DNA from: an uncultured Clostridiaceae bacterium
Lineage (GTDB): Bacteria; Bacillota; Clostridia; Lachnospirales; Lachnospiraceae
DNA: 7,255 nt
Assembly: GCA_949948825.1 (NCBI GenBank)
Contig: CATLIJ010000125.1
Location: 1 to 7,255 of the forward strand
Direction of reading: 5' to 3'
In this document: positions 1 through 6,091 of the stretch, one piece after another
Position numbering within the stretch: position 1 is the first letter of the stretch
Layout: every line of letters begins with the position of its first letter
Notes under the pieces: model-generated
Seen by the model: the letters and a program-made list of their open reading frames with translations, nothing else
Databases searched by the model: none
Told to the model about the DNA's origin: nothing
Translations under genes and position numbers: made by a program

Positions 1-582
1 GGATAAAAGACGCGCCAAAGGGGTAAAGCCGTCCTGGTCCTTTTGATTGATGTCGCAGGTTAAAAGGCGGGCAATGGCTTCTCTTTGCTGTGCTGTCTTG
101 TCCGTACATCCATTGACCAGTCCTTCAAATCGGGGATAGGCCAGAAAATGACAGGCATTCATGCCTCGTTTGTCAGACACTTTGTCATCTGCCCCGTGAT
201 CCAGCAAAAGTCTGGCCATGGACAGATTTCCCCGGCAGCAGGCCAGCAAAAAGGGAGTCAGTCCGTAGCCCTTCTGGTCAGGGAGATTGATGTCTTTTTC
301 CTCTATGGTTTTGTCCTCCAGCATTTTCTTTACTGCGTCAAAGAAATTATGCCAGACCAGAAGATGAAACAGAGAAAGTCCGTAAGTGCCTGCTGGCGCT
401 AACAAGGTTTCCTTTGGGCATTGGGCAAGGCAGGCATTGGCATCTCGAATCGTATCCTGAGAGAAAATACTGTACCAGTAAATGCTTTTTTCAAAATCAT
501 CCTCCCACCAGGGGATGAATTGGCTTTGGTTCGTCCGCTGAGAGGATGCCGCCAATAAATCGGTAAGTTCTTTTACGTCCAT
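1..582 (-). CDS. Ankyrin-repeat protein, N-terminal part (runs off left edge)
   Basis: The minus-strand frame is open from ATG (582-580) to the window edge, giving 194 residues without a stop; the C-terminus lies outside. The start is supported by AAAGGAG followed by a 7-nt spacer (CTTTTT-type) before ATG. After a non-repeat N-terminal region of about 65 residues, rich in aromatics (FIPWWEDDF at 22-30, IYWYSIF at 34-40), ankyrin units follow: roughly 66-103 (GLSLFHLLVWHNFFDAVKKML), 104-138 (GLTPFLLACCRGNLSMARLL, then DHGAD), 139-183 (GMNACHFLA with an inserted segment, then AIARLL and DINQKDQ), and the beginning of another (DGFTPLARLL, 185-194). No signal peptide or membrane segment is seen, so it is probably cytoplasmic. 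Ankyrin repeats mediate protein-protein contacts; the partner is unknown. It is divergent from a second ankyrin gene at 974, sharing a 391-bp control region. The family call is strong; the role is not known. Confidence 0.88.
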   Translation of the reverse strand, partial: MDVKELTDLLAASSQRTNQSQFIPWWEDDFEKSIYWYSIFSQDTIRDANACLAQCPKETLLAPAGTYGLSLFHLLVWHNFFDAVKKMLEDKTIEEKDINLPDQKGYGLTPFLLACCRGNLSMARLLLDHGADDKVSDKRGMNACHFLAYPRFEGLVNGCTDKTAQQREAIARLLTCDINQKDQDGFTPLARLLS

Positions 583-632
583 AAAAAGCTCCTTTGAAGT
601 TGGAAGAATAAATCGTTATATAGATAAATTGG

Positions 633-638
633 ATTATA
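633..638 (-). promoter_or_regulatory. Extended -10 promoter for the leftward ankyrin gene
   Basis: Read on the minus strand this is TGG-TATAAT, a perfect -10 hexamer with the TGn extension. No convincing -35 hexamer lies 16-18 nt upstream, which is acceptable for an extended -10 site. The predicted start is near 626, giving a leader of about 45 nt before the ATG at 582. Inference from sequence only. Confidence 0.6.
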
Positions 639-681
639 CCACAAAATGGAGGAGAAGGGAATGTTTCGGAAGAGTAATTGC

Positions 682-710
682 TTGACTTGCAGGAGGGAAG
701 GGGATAAAAT
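682..710 (+). promoter_or_regulatory. Sigma-A type promoter for the ankyrin-tatD operon
   Basis: TTGACT (682-687) and TAAAAT (705-710) are separated by exactly 17 nt, matching TTGACA/TATAAT at 5 of 6 bases in each hexamer. Transcription would begin near 716-718, inside the left outer arm of the structured element at 713-861. The leader before the ATG at 974 would then be about 257 nt. No better promoter is visible between 862 and 973. Confidence 0.6.
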
Positions 711-712
711 AG

Positions 713-861
713 GTTACAGTTCACGGAGCGGGGAATCTGACATGAATTTGGGCGTCAGGCTCGCTTGAAAGCCCAAATTTATGCCAGATTCCACATTAAG
801 CGAACACCTGATGCTTCTTGTCCGTCAAAGACGGGCAAGAAGATGCCCCGTGAACAGTAAC
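713..861 (+). repeat. 149-bp structured inverted-repeat element; possible leader RNA or palindromic repeat
   Basis: Three nested or serial stems are visible. The outer arms 713-729 and 845-861 pair over 17 bp with two non-complementary positions; both ends read GTTACnGTTCACGG inward. Hairpin 1 has arms 732-753 and 771-792, 22 positions with one G-U type and one A-C mismatch, and a 17-nt loop. Hairpin 2 has arms 814-826 and 830-842, 13 bp with one wobble, and an AAA loop. Together they make a closed three-way-junction shape. The loop of hairpin 1 (755-766) is also complementary to the junction strand 798-811 (TCAGG with CCTGA, TCGCTT with AAGCGA). No T-tract follows, so it is not an ordinary terminator. 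No direct target-site duplication is obvious at its edges. It could be a REP/MITE-like palindromic element or a cis-acting structured leader of the ank-tatD operon. I do not recognise a known riboswitch class. Confidence 0.8.
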
Positions 862-973
862 TAAAATCGGATATGACTTTACAGAGAAAGGCCATCAGGA
901 GGAGCGGTTGGAGGTAACATGGGAGGAAGCATGGATTTTTTGGGGACAGAGAAAGGAAGGAGGGGAGAGGATT

Positions 974-1954
974 ATGCAGCTTGATAACATGTTCTTACAG
1001 GCATGTAAAAATAACAGGAAGAGCGTTGTGCAGACATTTTTAAAACGAGGCGGGATTGATGTGAATAAGCGGGATGAATCTGGCAATACGCCTTTGATTT
1101 ACGCATGTCTTAAAAATGCGCGGGATTTGGTGAAAATGCTGCTGGAAAACGGGGCGGACGCCAATTTGGGCAATCAGCGCAATCTTATGCCTCTGCATTT
1201 TGCGGCGGAGACGGGAAATTCTGAGATTATGGCTTTGCTGACAGAGGCAGAAGCAGATGTGAACTGCACAGACAATGACGGTGTGACGCCTTTAATGGTT
1301 ATGGCCCAGCATGGAAAGACAGATGCAGCCCTTAAGTTTCTTCAAAATCCCAATGTGGATATAAAGATAAAGGATCATGACAATCGTATGGCAATTGATT
1401 ATGCCACAGCTTCCGGCTTGCGGGAGTTGGTGAAGGCGCTTTCTTCGGCAGAGGAGCATACAGATGCCTATGGCAATACCACCCTTCATCATGCCTGCTG
1501 GAACGGGCAGGGAGAAGTGGTCAAGGTGCTTCTTGAGAAGGATAAGGAAAGTGTACATAAATTAAATGATGATGGAGAAACTCCCCTTATGCTGGCAGTG
1601 AAACGGTCCAATCTGGTCATTACCGAGCTGCTGCTTCAGGCGGGAGCAAAGCCGGATTGCGCTGATTTAAACGGAATCATGCCGATGCATATTGCGGCGG
1701 AAAACGGAGATCTGTTTGTGGCAAAGGCTTTGCTGGACGCTGGCGCCAGCGTGGACGGAAAGACCGCAGAAGGCCAGACTCCGCTGATTGTGGCAGCAAG
1801 AAGCGGCAGGAATGATTTTACGGCAATGCTGATTGAAAACAGCGCGGAGGTGAATGCAGTGGACAATGAACAGCACAGCGCATTGTATTATGCCTCCGAG
1901 GCAGGCCGGACGGAAATCGTGGAGCAGCTTTTGATGGCTGGGGCGGAGAATTAG
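974..1954 (+). CDS. Ankyrin-repeat protein (326 aa, all-repeat)
   Basis: The protein is almost entirely ankyrin repeats: an N-cap unit (1-34), eight units starting at about residues 35, 69, 102, 136, 166, 200, 233 and 266, and a C-cap unit (299-326). The typical G-x-TPLxxAxxxGxxxxxxxLLxxGADxN pattern is clearest in units 35-68 (GNTPLIYA), 200-232 (GETPLMLA) and 266-298 (GQTPLIVAA); unit 136-165 is short and degenerate. No catalytic domain, signal peptide or membrane segment is seen, so it is a cytoplasmic protein-binding scaffold whose partner is unknown. The ATG at 974 is chosen because AAGGAGG (957-963) sits 10 nt upstream and residue 1 begins the first helix. An in-frame TTG at 908 with AGGAGG 5 nt upstream would add 22 residues of Trp/Glu-rich sequence outside the repeat pattern. 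The tatD gene follows after 31 nt, suggesting co-transcription. The divergent gene at 1-582 is also an ankyrin protein but is not closely similar. Confidence 0.9.
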   Translation: MQLDNMFLQACKNNRKSVVQTFLKRGGIDVNKRDESGNTPLIYACLKNARDLVKMLLENGADANLGNQRNLMPLHFAAETGNSEIMALLTEAEADVNCTDNDGVTPLMVMAQHGKTDAALKFLQNPNVDIKIKDHDNRMAIDYATASGLRELVKALSSAEEHTDAYGNTTLHHACWNGQGEVVKVLLEKDKESVHKLNDDGETPLMLAVKRSNLVITELLLQAGAKPDCADLNGIMPMHIAAENGDLFVAKALLDAGASVDGKTAEGQTPLIVAARSGRNDFTAMLIENSAEVNAVDNEQHSALYYASEAGRTEIVEQLLMAGAEN

Positions 1955-1985
1955 AGAGTTTTCGGAGATTGGGGAGGAGAAGGAA

Positions 1986-2783
1986 ATGGACAATATAAAA
2001 TACTATGACATTGGTTTAAACCTTTTTTGCAAACAGTTTCCCAATCCAAAGGAGATTGTGGAGCGGGCGGCAGAGGCAGGAGTGTGCTGTATTCTGACTG
2101 GCACGGACCGCCGGGAGAACCAGAGGATTGATTCGTTTGTCAGGAAGAATAAGGCTTTTGGAACTGCAGGGATTCATCCTCACAATGCGGACTCGGCGAG
2201 AAAAGAGGATTTTGAAGAGATTGAGCGGATTCTGGGGGAAAATGACCGGATTGTGGCAGTGGGAGAGTGCGGCCTTGATTTTGACCGGATGTTTTCTTCA
2301 AAAGAGAACCAGATTCAGTGTCTGGAGAGACATATTGTGCTGGCAGAGCGGCTGGATAAGCCCCTGTTTCTTCACGAGCGGGCAGCTGGGGAGGAGTTTG
2401 TGAAAAGATTTAAAAAGCATCCGGACATCTGTAAAAGGTCAGTGGTTCACTGCTTTACGGGAAATGTAAAGCTTCTGGACCAGTATTTGTCCATGGGATT
2501 TTCCATTGGAATTACCGGATGGATCTGCGATGACCGAAGAGGAAAAGAGCTTCGGGAGGCTGTGAAAATCCTTCCTCTTGACCGGATTCTCATTGAGACG
2601 GATGCTCCTTACCTGATACCCCGGAACGTGCCGGGGCTTGGAAGAATAAATGTGCCGGAGAATATTGTGTATGTGGCAAGGGAGCTGGCAAAATACAGAA
2701 ATGTGCCGGAGGAGGAGCTGCTCCTTCATGCCAGAGAGAATACGGAGCGAATTTTTGGAATCAGCGGGTTTTTGGTGAGATAA
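1986..2783 (+). CDS. tatD: TatD family metal-dependent hydrolase / DNase
   Basis: The 265-residue length is normal for TatD. The family is a TIM-barrel amidohydrolase-like group; characterised members are metal-dependent 3'-5' exonucleases or DNases acting in DNA repair and degradation. Visible signatures in order: YDIGLNLF (7-14, the TatD/TATDN1-type N-terminus, not the DTHCHL of YcfH-type paralogues), GIHPH (62-66), VGECGLDFD (92-100, metal-ligand Glu94), FLHERA (128-133, His130), VVHCFTG (153-159, His155), ITGWICDDRRG (176-186) and LIETDAPYLIPR (202-213, Asp206). All expected metal ligands are present except the N-terminal H-x-H, which true TatD proteins also lack. The ATG at 1986 has GGAGG at 1973-1977 with an 8-nt gap. 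It sits 31 nt behind the ankyrin gene and is followed immediately by a terminator. It is a cytoplasmic enzyme with no export signal. Confidence 0.93.
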   Translation: MDNIKYYDIGLNLFCKQFPNPKEIVERAAEAGVCCILTGTDRRENQRIDSFVRKNKAFGTAGIHPHNADSARKEDFEEIERILGENDRIVAVGECGLDFDRMFSSKENQIQCLERHIVLAERLDKPLFLHERAAGEEFVKRFKKHPDICKRSVVHCFTGNVKLLDQYLSMGFSIGITGWICDDRRGKELREAVKILPLDRILIETDAPYLIPRNVPGLGRINVPENIVYVARELAKYRNVPEEELLLHARENTERIFGISGFLVR

Positions 2784-2816
2784 AAAGAGGCCAGCCAGGT
2801 CTCTTTTTCCGTTTTT
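2782..2816 (+). terminator. Rho-independent terminator after tatD
   Basis: An 11-bp stem (2782-2792 with 2798-2808, one G-U) closes a 5-nt loop AGCCA. The 3' arm ends in TTTTT and is followed by CCGTTTTT. The A-rich left arm starts within the tatD stop codon (2781-2783). The A5/T5 symmetry means it could also work from the other strand. Confidence 0.8.
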
Positions 2817-2882
2817 CATATCAGCCGATTTTTATAGGAATCCATCGTAAATAAATTAAGGATACAGAAAGGAAAGACTGGG

Positions 2883-4259
2883 ATGGAGCGTCATGAATTA
2901 CAAAAGGAAAATCAGATTACAGAGGGCGTTATCTGGAAACAGATTTTGCTGTTCTTTTTTCCGATTTTGCTGGGAACCTTTTTTCAGCAGCTGTATAATG
3001 CAGCGGATGCCATGATTGTAGGCCGTTTTGTGGGAAAAGAGGCCTTGTCTGCAGTGGCTGGTTCTACGGGAATGCTGACTCAGATGGTAGTGGGATTTTT
3101 CGTGGGGCTTTCTTCCGGAGCGGCAGTGCTGGTCTCTCAGTATTACGGAGCCAGGAAAGAGGACATGGTGGGCTATGCAGTACATACCTTTTTGGCCTTC
3201 AGCATCTTAGCAGGGATTGGAATGAGTGTTTTGGGGATTCTCACCACTTCCTGGATGCTGGAGGTGATGAGGACTCCCCCGGATGTGATGGAGATGTCCA
3301 GGGTGTATCTGTGGGTGTATTTTGGGGGCATTGTGGGAAATCTGGTGTACAATTCCGGAGCGGCGATTCTGCGGGCTGTGGGAGATTCCAAAAGACCATT
3401 GTATTTCCTTATTGCCAGCTGTCTCATTAATATTGTGCTGGATTTGCTCCTGGTGATTGTGTGCCGGCTCGGGGTGTTGGGAGCTGCACTGGCAACGATT
3501 TTGTCCCAGGCTCTCAGTGCCGGCATGGTGGTGACAGCCCTTATGAGGACTGAGGATATGCACCGGCTGGAATGGGGCAGGCTTCGTCTGGACCGGCGGA
3601 TGTTAAAGCGGATGATCCGCATTGGGTTTCCCTCCGGGCTTCAGTCTGTGATGTATGGCCTTTCCAATGTAATCATTCAGTCTGCCATTAACTCTCTTGG
3701 GACAGACCATGTGGCGGCATGGGCAGCTTACAGCAAGCTGGACGGGGTATTCTGGATGATTGTCAGCGCCTTTGGAATTGCGGCCACTACCTTTGTGGGA
3801 CAGAATTTCGGAGCAGGAAGAATGGAACGGGTGAAGCAGGGAGTCAGAAACTGTATGGGGATGACCCTGGCTTCCTCGGCTTTTATGTCTTTTGTGATTT
3901 TTAACTGGGGAATCTATGGATTTGAGCTGTTTGCCACAGACCCGAATGTGGTCTCCATTGGAATTGCCATGGTCCGCTATCTGTCGCCTTTTTATGTTAC
4001 TTATGTGTCCATTGAAATTTTGTCCGGCGCTTTGAGAGGCGTGGGGGACTGCTGGATTCCCATGCTGCTTTGCTGCGGAGGAGTATGTGTGCTTCGGGTG
4101 GTGTGGATACTGGCGGCTGTGCCAAGAAAGCGGGATATGTACACCATTATGTTCAGCTATCCTCTCACGTGGATTGTCACCACAATTTTGTTTGTTGTTT
4201 ATTATCTGTTTTTCAGCAGAATGAGGGTTGGGCAAAAGGCGCCCCAAAACAGTACCTAA
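2883..4259 (+). CDS. MATE family efflux transporter
   Basis: The 458-residue polytopic membrane protein has about twelve hydrophobic helices (roughly 20-45, 55-80, 98-122, 140-160, 172-192, 195-220, 242-268, 285-305, 325-347, 362-385, 392-412, 422-445). That is the usual size and topology of MATE antiporters, which export drugs, toxins or metabolites using Na+ or H+ gradients. Family signatures: FQQLYNAADAMIVGRFVG in the first helix region (34-51, with Asp42), and pseudo-symmetric halves seen as SQYYGARKED (85-94) against GQNFGAGRMER (306-316), and LRAVGDSKRP (163-172) against LRGVGDCWIP (384-393). The start has AAAGGA at 2868-2873, 9 nt before ATG. It stands between a terminator (left) and the transpeptidase gene (right), with no clear terminator of its own, so partial read-through to the next gene is possible. 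The substrate cannot be told from sequence; the sub-family is closer to DinF/NorM-like bacterial MATEs. Confidence 0.95.
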   Translation: MERHELQKENQITEGVIWKQILLFFFPILLGTFFQQLYNAADAMIVGRFVGKEALSAVAGSTGMLTQMVVGFFVGLSSGAAVLVSQYYGARKEDMVGYAVHTFLAFSILAGIGMSVLGILTTSWMLEVMRTPPDVMEMSRVYLWVYFGGIVGNLVYNSGAAILRAVGDSKRPLYFLIASCLINIVLDLLLVIVCRLGVLGAALATILSQALSAGMVVTALMRTEDMHRLEWGRLRLDRRMLKRMIRIGFPSGLQSVMYGLSNVIIQSAINSLGTDHVAAWAAYSKLDGVFWMIVSAFGIAATTFVGQNFGAGRMERVKQGVRNCMGMTLASSAFMSFVIFNWGIYGFELFATDPNVVSIGIAMVRYLSPFYVTYVSIEILSGALRGVGDCWIPMLLCCGGVCVLRVVWILAAVPRKRDMYTIMFSYPLTWIVTTILFVVYYLFFSRMRVGQKAPQNST

Positions 4260-4314
4260 GCGCGGATGATAACATGGACCATGAACCATAACTTGTAAGC
4301 AAATGTTAAGAAGA

Positions 4315-4342
4315 CTGACAGAGGATTTTTGTAGATTAGAAA
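4315..4342 (+). promoter_or_regulatory. Possible promoter for the L,D-transpeptidase gene
   Basis: CTGACA (4315-4320) matches the -35 consensus at 5 of 6 bases and TAGAAA (4337-4342) matches -10 at 4 of 6, with a 16-nt spacer. The start would be near 4349, about 36 nt before the preferred ATG at 4385. The weak -10 keeps confidence low. Confidence 0.35.
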
Positions 4343-4384
4343 TCCGTTTTATGGTAAGCTATGACAAAACAGGAGATGAACCAT

Positions 4385-5356
4385 ATGGGAAAGGATAAAA
4401 ATATGAGGCATACAGCAGGAAGGTTGGGAAGAATGGCAGCAGCGCTGGGAGTGATGATGTGGATGATGGGAATGACAGCAGCAGCGGAAAATGCTTCGGT
4501 GATTCAGATTGGGACACCGCCGCCAGGAACAGGAAGCGCAGAAGGCACGGAAAACCGCGGGGCAGAGTCAGTCAGCCAAAGTGCAAAGGGACCGGGGGCG
4601 GACCAGGAGGGACCGGCAGGCTTTGGGCCTGGAAGGCAGGCTGTCTCCAACAGCCTGGGAATTGATGTGTCCCAATTGCCGTCATCCGGGAATACGGACC
4701 AGCTGGTGGTGGCAGTGTGGGCAGGGGAGAAATCCGGGGCAGATGCTGCAACAGCAGAATCTGCGGATGTCAGTGCAGTCGGCAATACGCAGCCAGTTAC
4801 AGGAACCGGAGAAGGCGGAGCGGGAACTACAAAATCTTCTGTAAGGGTAGCCTATTTCAGAAGGCAGGAGAACGGAGCCTGGAACGAGGTGTTTTGTGTG
4901 CCGGGATTTTGCGGCTACAACGGGGTCTCCTGGGAGAAAAAGGAAGGGGACCGTCAGACGCCTGCAGGCACCTTTGGGTTTGTGAAGGCTTTTGGAATAT
5001 TGCCCAATCCAGGCAGCCATTTTTCCTATAAGCAGCTGGACAGCAGTGATTATTGGGTGGATGACAGCAGCAGCCGCTACTATAATCAGATGGTAAGCAC
5101 CAATGAGGTGGTTCCGGACTGGAATTCCGCGGAGAATTTAAGCCAGATCGCGCCTTCCTATCATTATGTGCTTGCTCTGGATTATAATACAGCGGAGCGG
5201 GTTCCGGGAAAGGGGTCTGCCATTTTTCTTCATGGATACCATACCTGGAAAACCTGGACAGAAGGGTGCGTCGCCATACCGGAGGAGAATATGAAGCAGC
5301 TGGTGCAGGAGCTGAAGCCAGATGCCAGGATGGTGATTTTGCCGTCTCTGCCTTAG
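4385..5356 (+). CDS. Secreted L,D-transpeptidase-like protein (YkuD domain)
   Basis: The 323-residue exported protein has an N-terminal signal: basic KDKNMRHTAGRLGR, a hydrophobic core at about 17-30, and a probable cut near AAA-EN (32-36). A Gly/Ala/Glu/Ser-rich linker follows (about 36-90). The C-terminal half carries YkuD hallmarks: EGDRQTPAGTFGF (187-199), then AIFLHGYH (279-286, His283) and TEGCVAIP (292-299, catalytic-type Cys295). YkuD enzymes form 3-3 crosslinks or attach stems in peptidoglycan outside the membrane. The Arg that usually follows GC[IV] is Ala here, a variant also found in a subset of the superfamily, so exact activity is uncertain. A second low-complexity segment (about 115-150) appears to interrupt the N-terminal strands of the domain (DQLVVAV and SSVRVAYF). 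The ATG at 4385 is preferred: AGGAG at 4371-4375 lies 9 nt upstream. The in-frame ATG at 4361 has no ribosome site, and the one at 4376 abuts AGGAG. Confidence 0.85.
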   Translation: MGKDKNMRHTAGRLGRMAAALGVMMWMMGMTAAAENASVIQIGTPPPGTGSAEGTENRGAESVSQSAKGPGADQEGPAGFGPGRQAVSNSLGIDVSQLPSSGNTDQLVVAVWAGEKSGADAATAESADVSAVGNTQPVTGTGEGGAGTTKSSVRVAYFRRQENGAWNEVFCVPGFCGYNGVSWEKKEGDRQTPAGTFGFVKAFGILPNPGSHFSYKQLDSSDYWVDDSSSRYYNQMVSTNEVVPDWNSAENLSQIAPSYHYVLALDYNTAERVPGKGSAIFLHGYHTWKTWTEGCVAIPEENMKQLVQELKPDARMVILPSLP

Positions 5357-5375
5357 AATTTGTTGGAAAGGGAAC

Positions 5376-5415
5376 AAAAACCGGCTGTCAGGAAGACCTG
5401 GCAGCCAGTTTTTTT
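5376..5415. terminator. Shared bidirectional terminator between convergent genes
   Basis: AAAAACCGGCTGTCAGG (5376-5392) pairs with 5397-5415 around an AAGA loop (about 17 positions, one wobble, one C-A mismatch). Rightward it ends in T7; leftward the same hairpin ends in TTTTTGTT. It lies 19 nt after the transpeptidase stop. It also contains the last codons and the TGA stop (5390-5388) of the opposing 95-aa gene. Confidence 0.85.
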
Positions 5416-5675
5416 GCAATAAAACGAAGGGTTTCCAGCTTTTTTTTATCTGCCGGGGACATTCCGGAGGTGAGGACAGATACCAAAAGCTCGGTCTCAG
5501 AATCCGAAAAGCGGATTCCTTTTTGTGCAGCGTCTACCTGCATGGACATAAAAGCAGGAAGAATCTGTTCTTTGGGAAGCTTTGTGATCTGATCGGCAAA
5601 GGAGGTCAGGTAGTCTAACTTTTCCGGGGCCATCTGCTTCAGCCTTGGGTCCTGCTTCCAGGTGTTCTGATTCAT
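5388..5675 (-). CDS. Conserved-looking small hypothetical protein (95 aa)
   Basis: The ATG at 5675-5673 is preceded by AAAGGAG with a 7-nt gap, a strong ribosome site. The protein is soluble, helical-looking and without a signal peptide: it opens MNQNTWKQDPRLKQMAPEKL, continues with a LPKEQILPAFMSMQ segment (about 33-46) and an acidic FSDSETELLVSVL segment (56-68), and ends in a basic KKLAARSS tail. There is no cysteine and no recognisable catalytic motif. I do not recognise a named family; I have an impression of similar proteins in Lachnospiraceae genomes but cannot verify it. It lies 51 nt downstream of the 112-aa gene on the same strand, so the two probably form an operon. Both carry an early DP-x-L motif followed by a helical segment, which could mean distant relatedness. 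Its 3' end forms part of the terminator shared with the convergent transpeptidase gene. Confidence 0.8.
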   Translation of the reverse strand: MNQNTWKQDPRLKQMAPEKLDYLTSFADQITKLPKEQILPAFMSMQVDAAQKGIRFSDSETELLVSVLTSGMSPADKKKLETLRFIAKKLAARSS

Positions 5676-5726
5676 GGGGAAGCTCCTTTCTGAATATAGG
5701 TTGGCGCGGCAGCCGCAGGGGAGGGG

Positions 5727-6065
5727 TTAAGTTGCCTGCATGGCCTGCATCATGATCTGCAGGTTTTCCATCATTTCAATCAGTTCCCGTTCCCTGGGAT
5801 TGGCATAGGGCTTCATGGCCTGAAGCATTTCCACGGGAGAAGGCTTATGGTCTCCCCCGGAGCCAATGCTCATGGCAGACACTTCGCTGCCAGAGAACAG
5901 GCTCATGGTGCGGTTTAACTCCTGCATTTTAATCATCATAGATAAAAAACGCTGCACTGGCTGCTGCATATAGGGAATAGCTGCTTTTATCATCTGCAGA
6001 TGGGGATCTGCAAGGAGATAATCGAAATCAGTAAGCCGGACATCGGTTCCAGCATTTTCGTTCAT
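5727..6065 (-). CDS. Met-rich small hypothetical protein (112 aa)
   Basis: The ATG at 6065-6063 is chosen because AAAAGGA lies 7 nt upstream; an in-frame TTG two codons earlier (6071-6069) would overlap that site. The protein is soluble and predicted helical, with 15 methionines in 112 residues. Features are DPHLQMIKAAIPYMQQPVQRF (about 20-40, split here as DPHLQMIKAAIPYM and QQPVQRF), MMIKMQELNRTMSLF (43-57), a Gly/Ser-rich hinge (58-73), and a C-terminal helix with PRERELIEMMENLQIMMQAM (90-109). No signal peptide, membrane span or metal motif such as CxxC is seen. It is the first gene of a likely two-gene operon with the 95-aa gene and is divergent from the 53-aa gene at 6201 across an inverted-repeat control region. 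The amphipathic Met-rich helices suggest protein-protein packing, but no function can be assigned. Confidence 0.82.
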   Translation of the reverse strand: MNENAGTDVRLTDFDYLLADPHLQMIKAAIPYMQQPVQRFLSMMIKMQELNRTMSLFSGSEVSAMSIGSGGDHKPSPVEMLQAMKPYANPRERELIEMMENLQIMMQAMQAT

Positions 6066-6091
6066 AAACAATTCCTTTTCTTTTTTGAAAC

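Noticed and set aside
497..724. Minus-strand 75-codon frame upstream of and overlapping the left ankyrin gene
   Set aside because: It is out of frame with the ankyrin gene, spans its promoter and leader, and has no ribosome site at its start. It is a shadow frame.
713..861. Structured element considered as an insertion sequence
   Set aside because: It is only 149 bp with no transposase frame and no clear target-site duplication. At most it is a non-autonomous repeat.
919..984. Short upstream frame (ATG at 919 or 931, 17-21 codons) overlapping the ankyrin start, with purine-rich sites before it
   Set aside because: The whole leader is purine-rich, so apparent ribosome sites are common by chance. 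The peptide has no recognisable leader features such as codon runs, and it ends 8 nt inside the ankyrin gene. Translation coupling is possible but unsupported.
3603..4289. 228-codon minus-strand frame across the MATE gene
   Set aside because: Its composition (His/Ser/Pro-rich) is typical of antisense to a membrane-protein gene. It has no ribosome site and the sense MATE frame is unambiguous.
4261..4314. CATGGaCCATG palindrome after the MATE gene as a terminator
   Set aside because: The stem is 5 bp with a single-base centre and no T-tract. It is too small for a terminator, so no terminator is called after the MATE gene.
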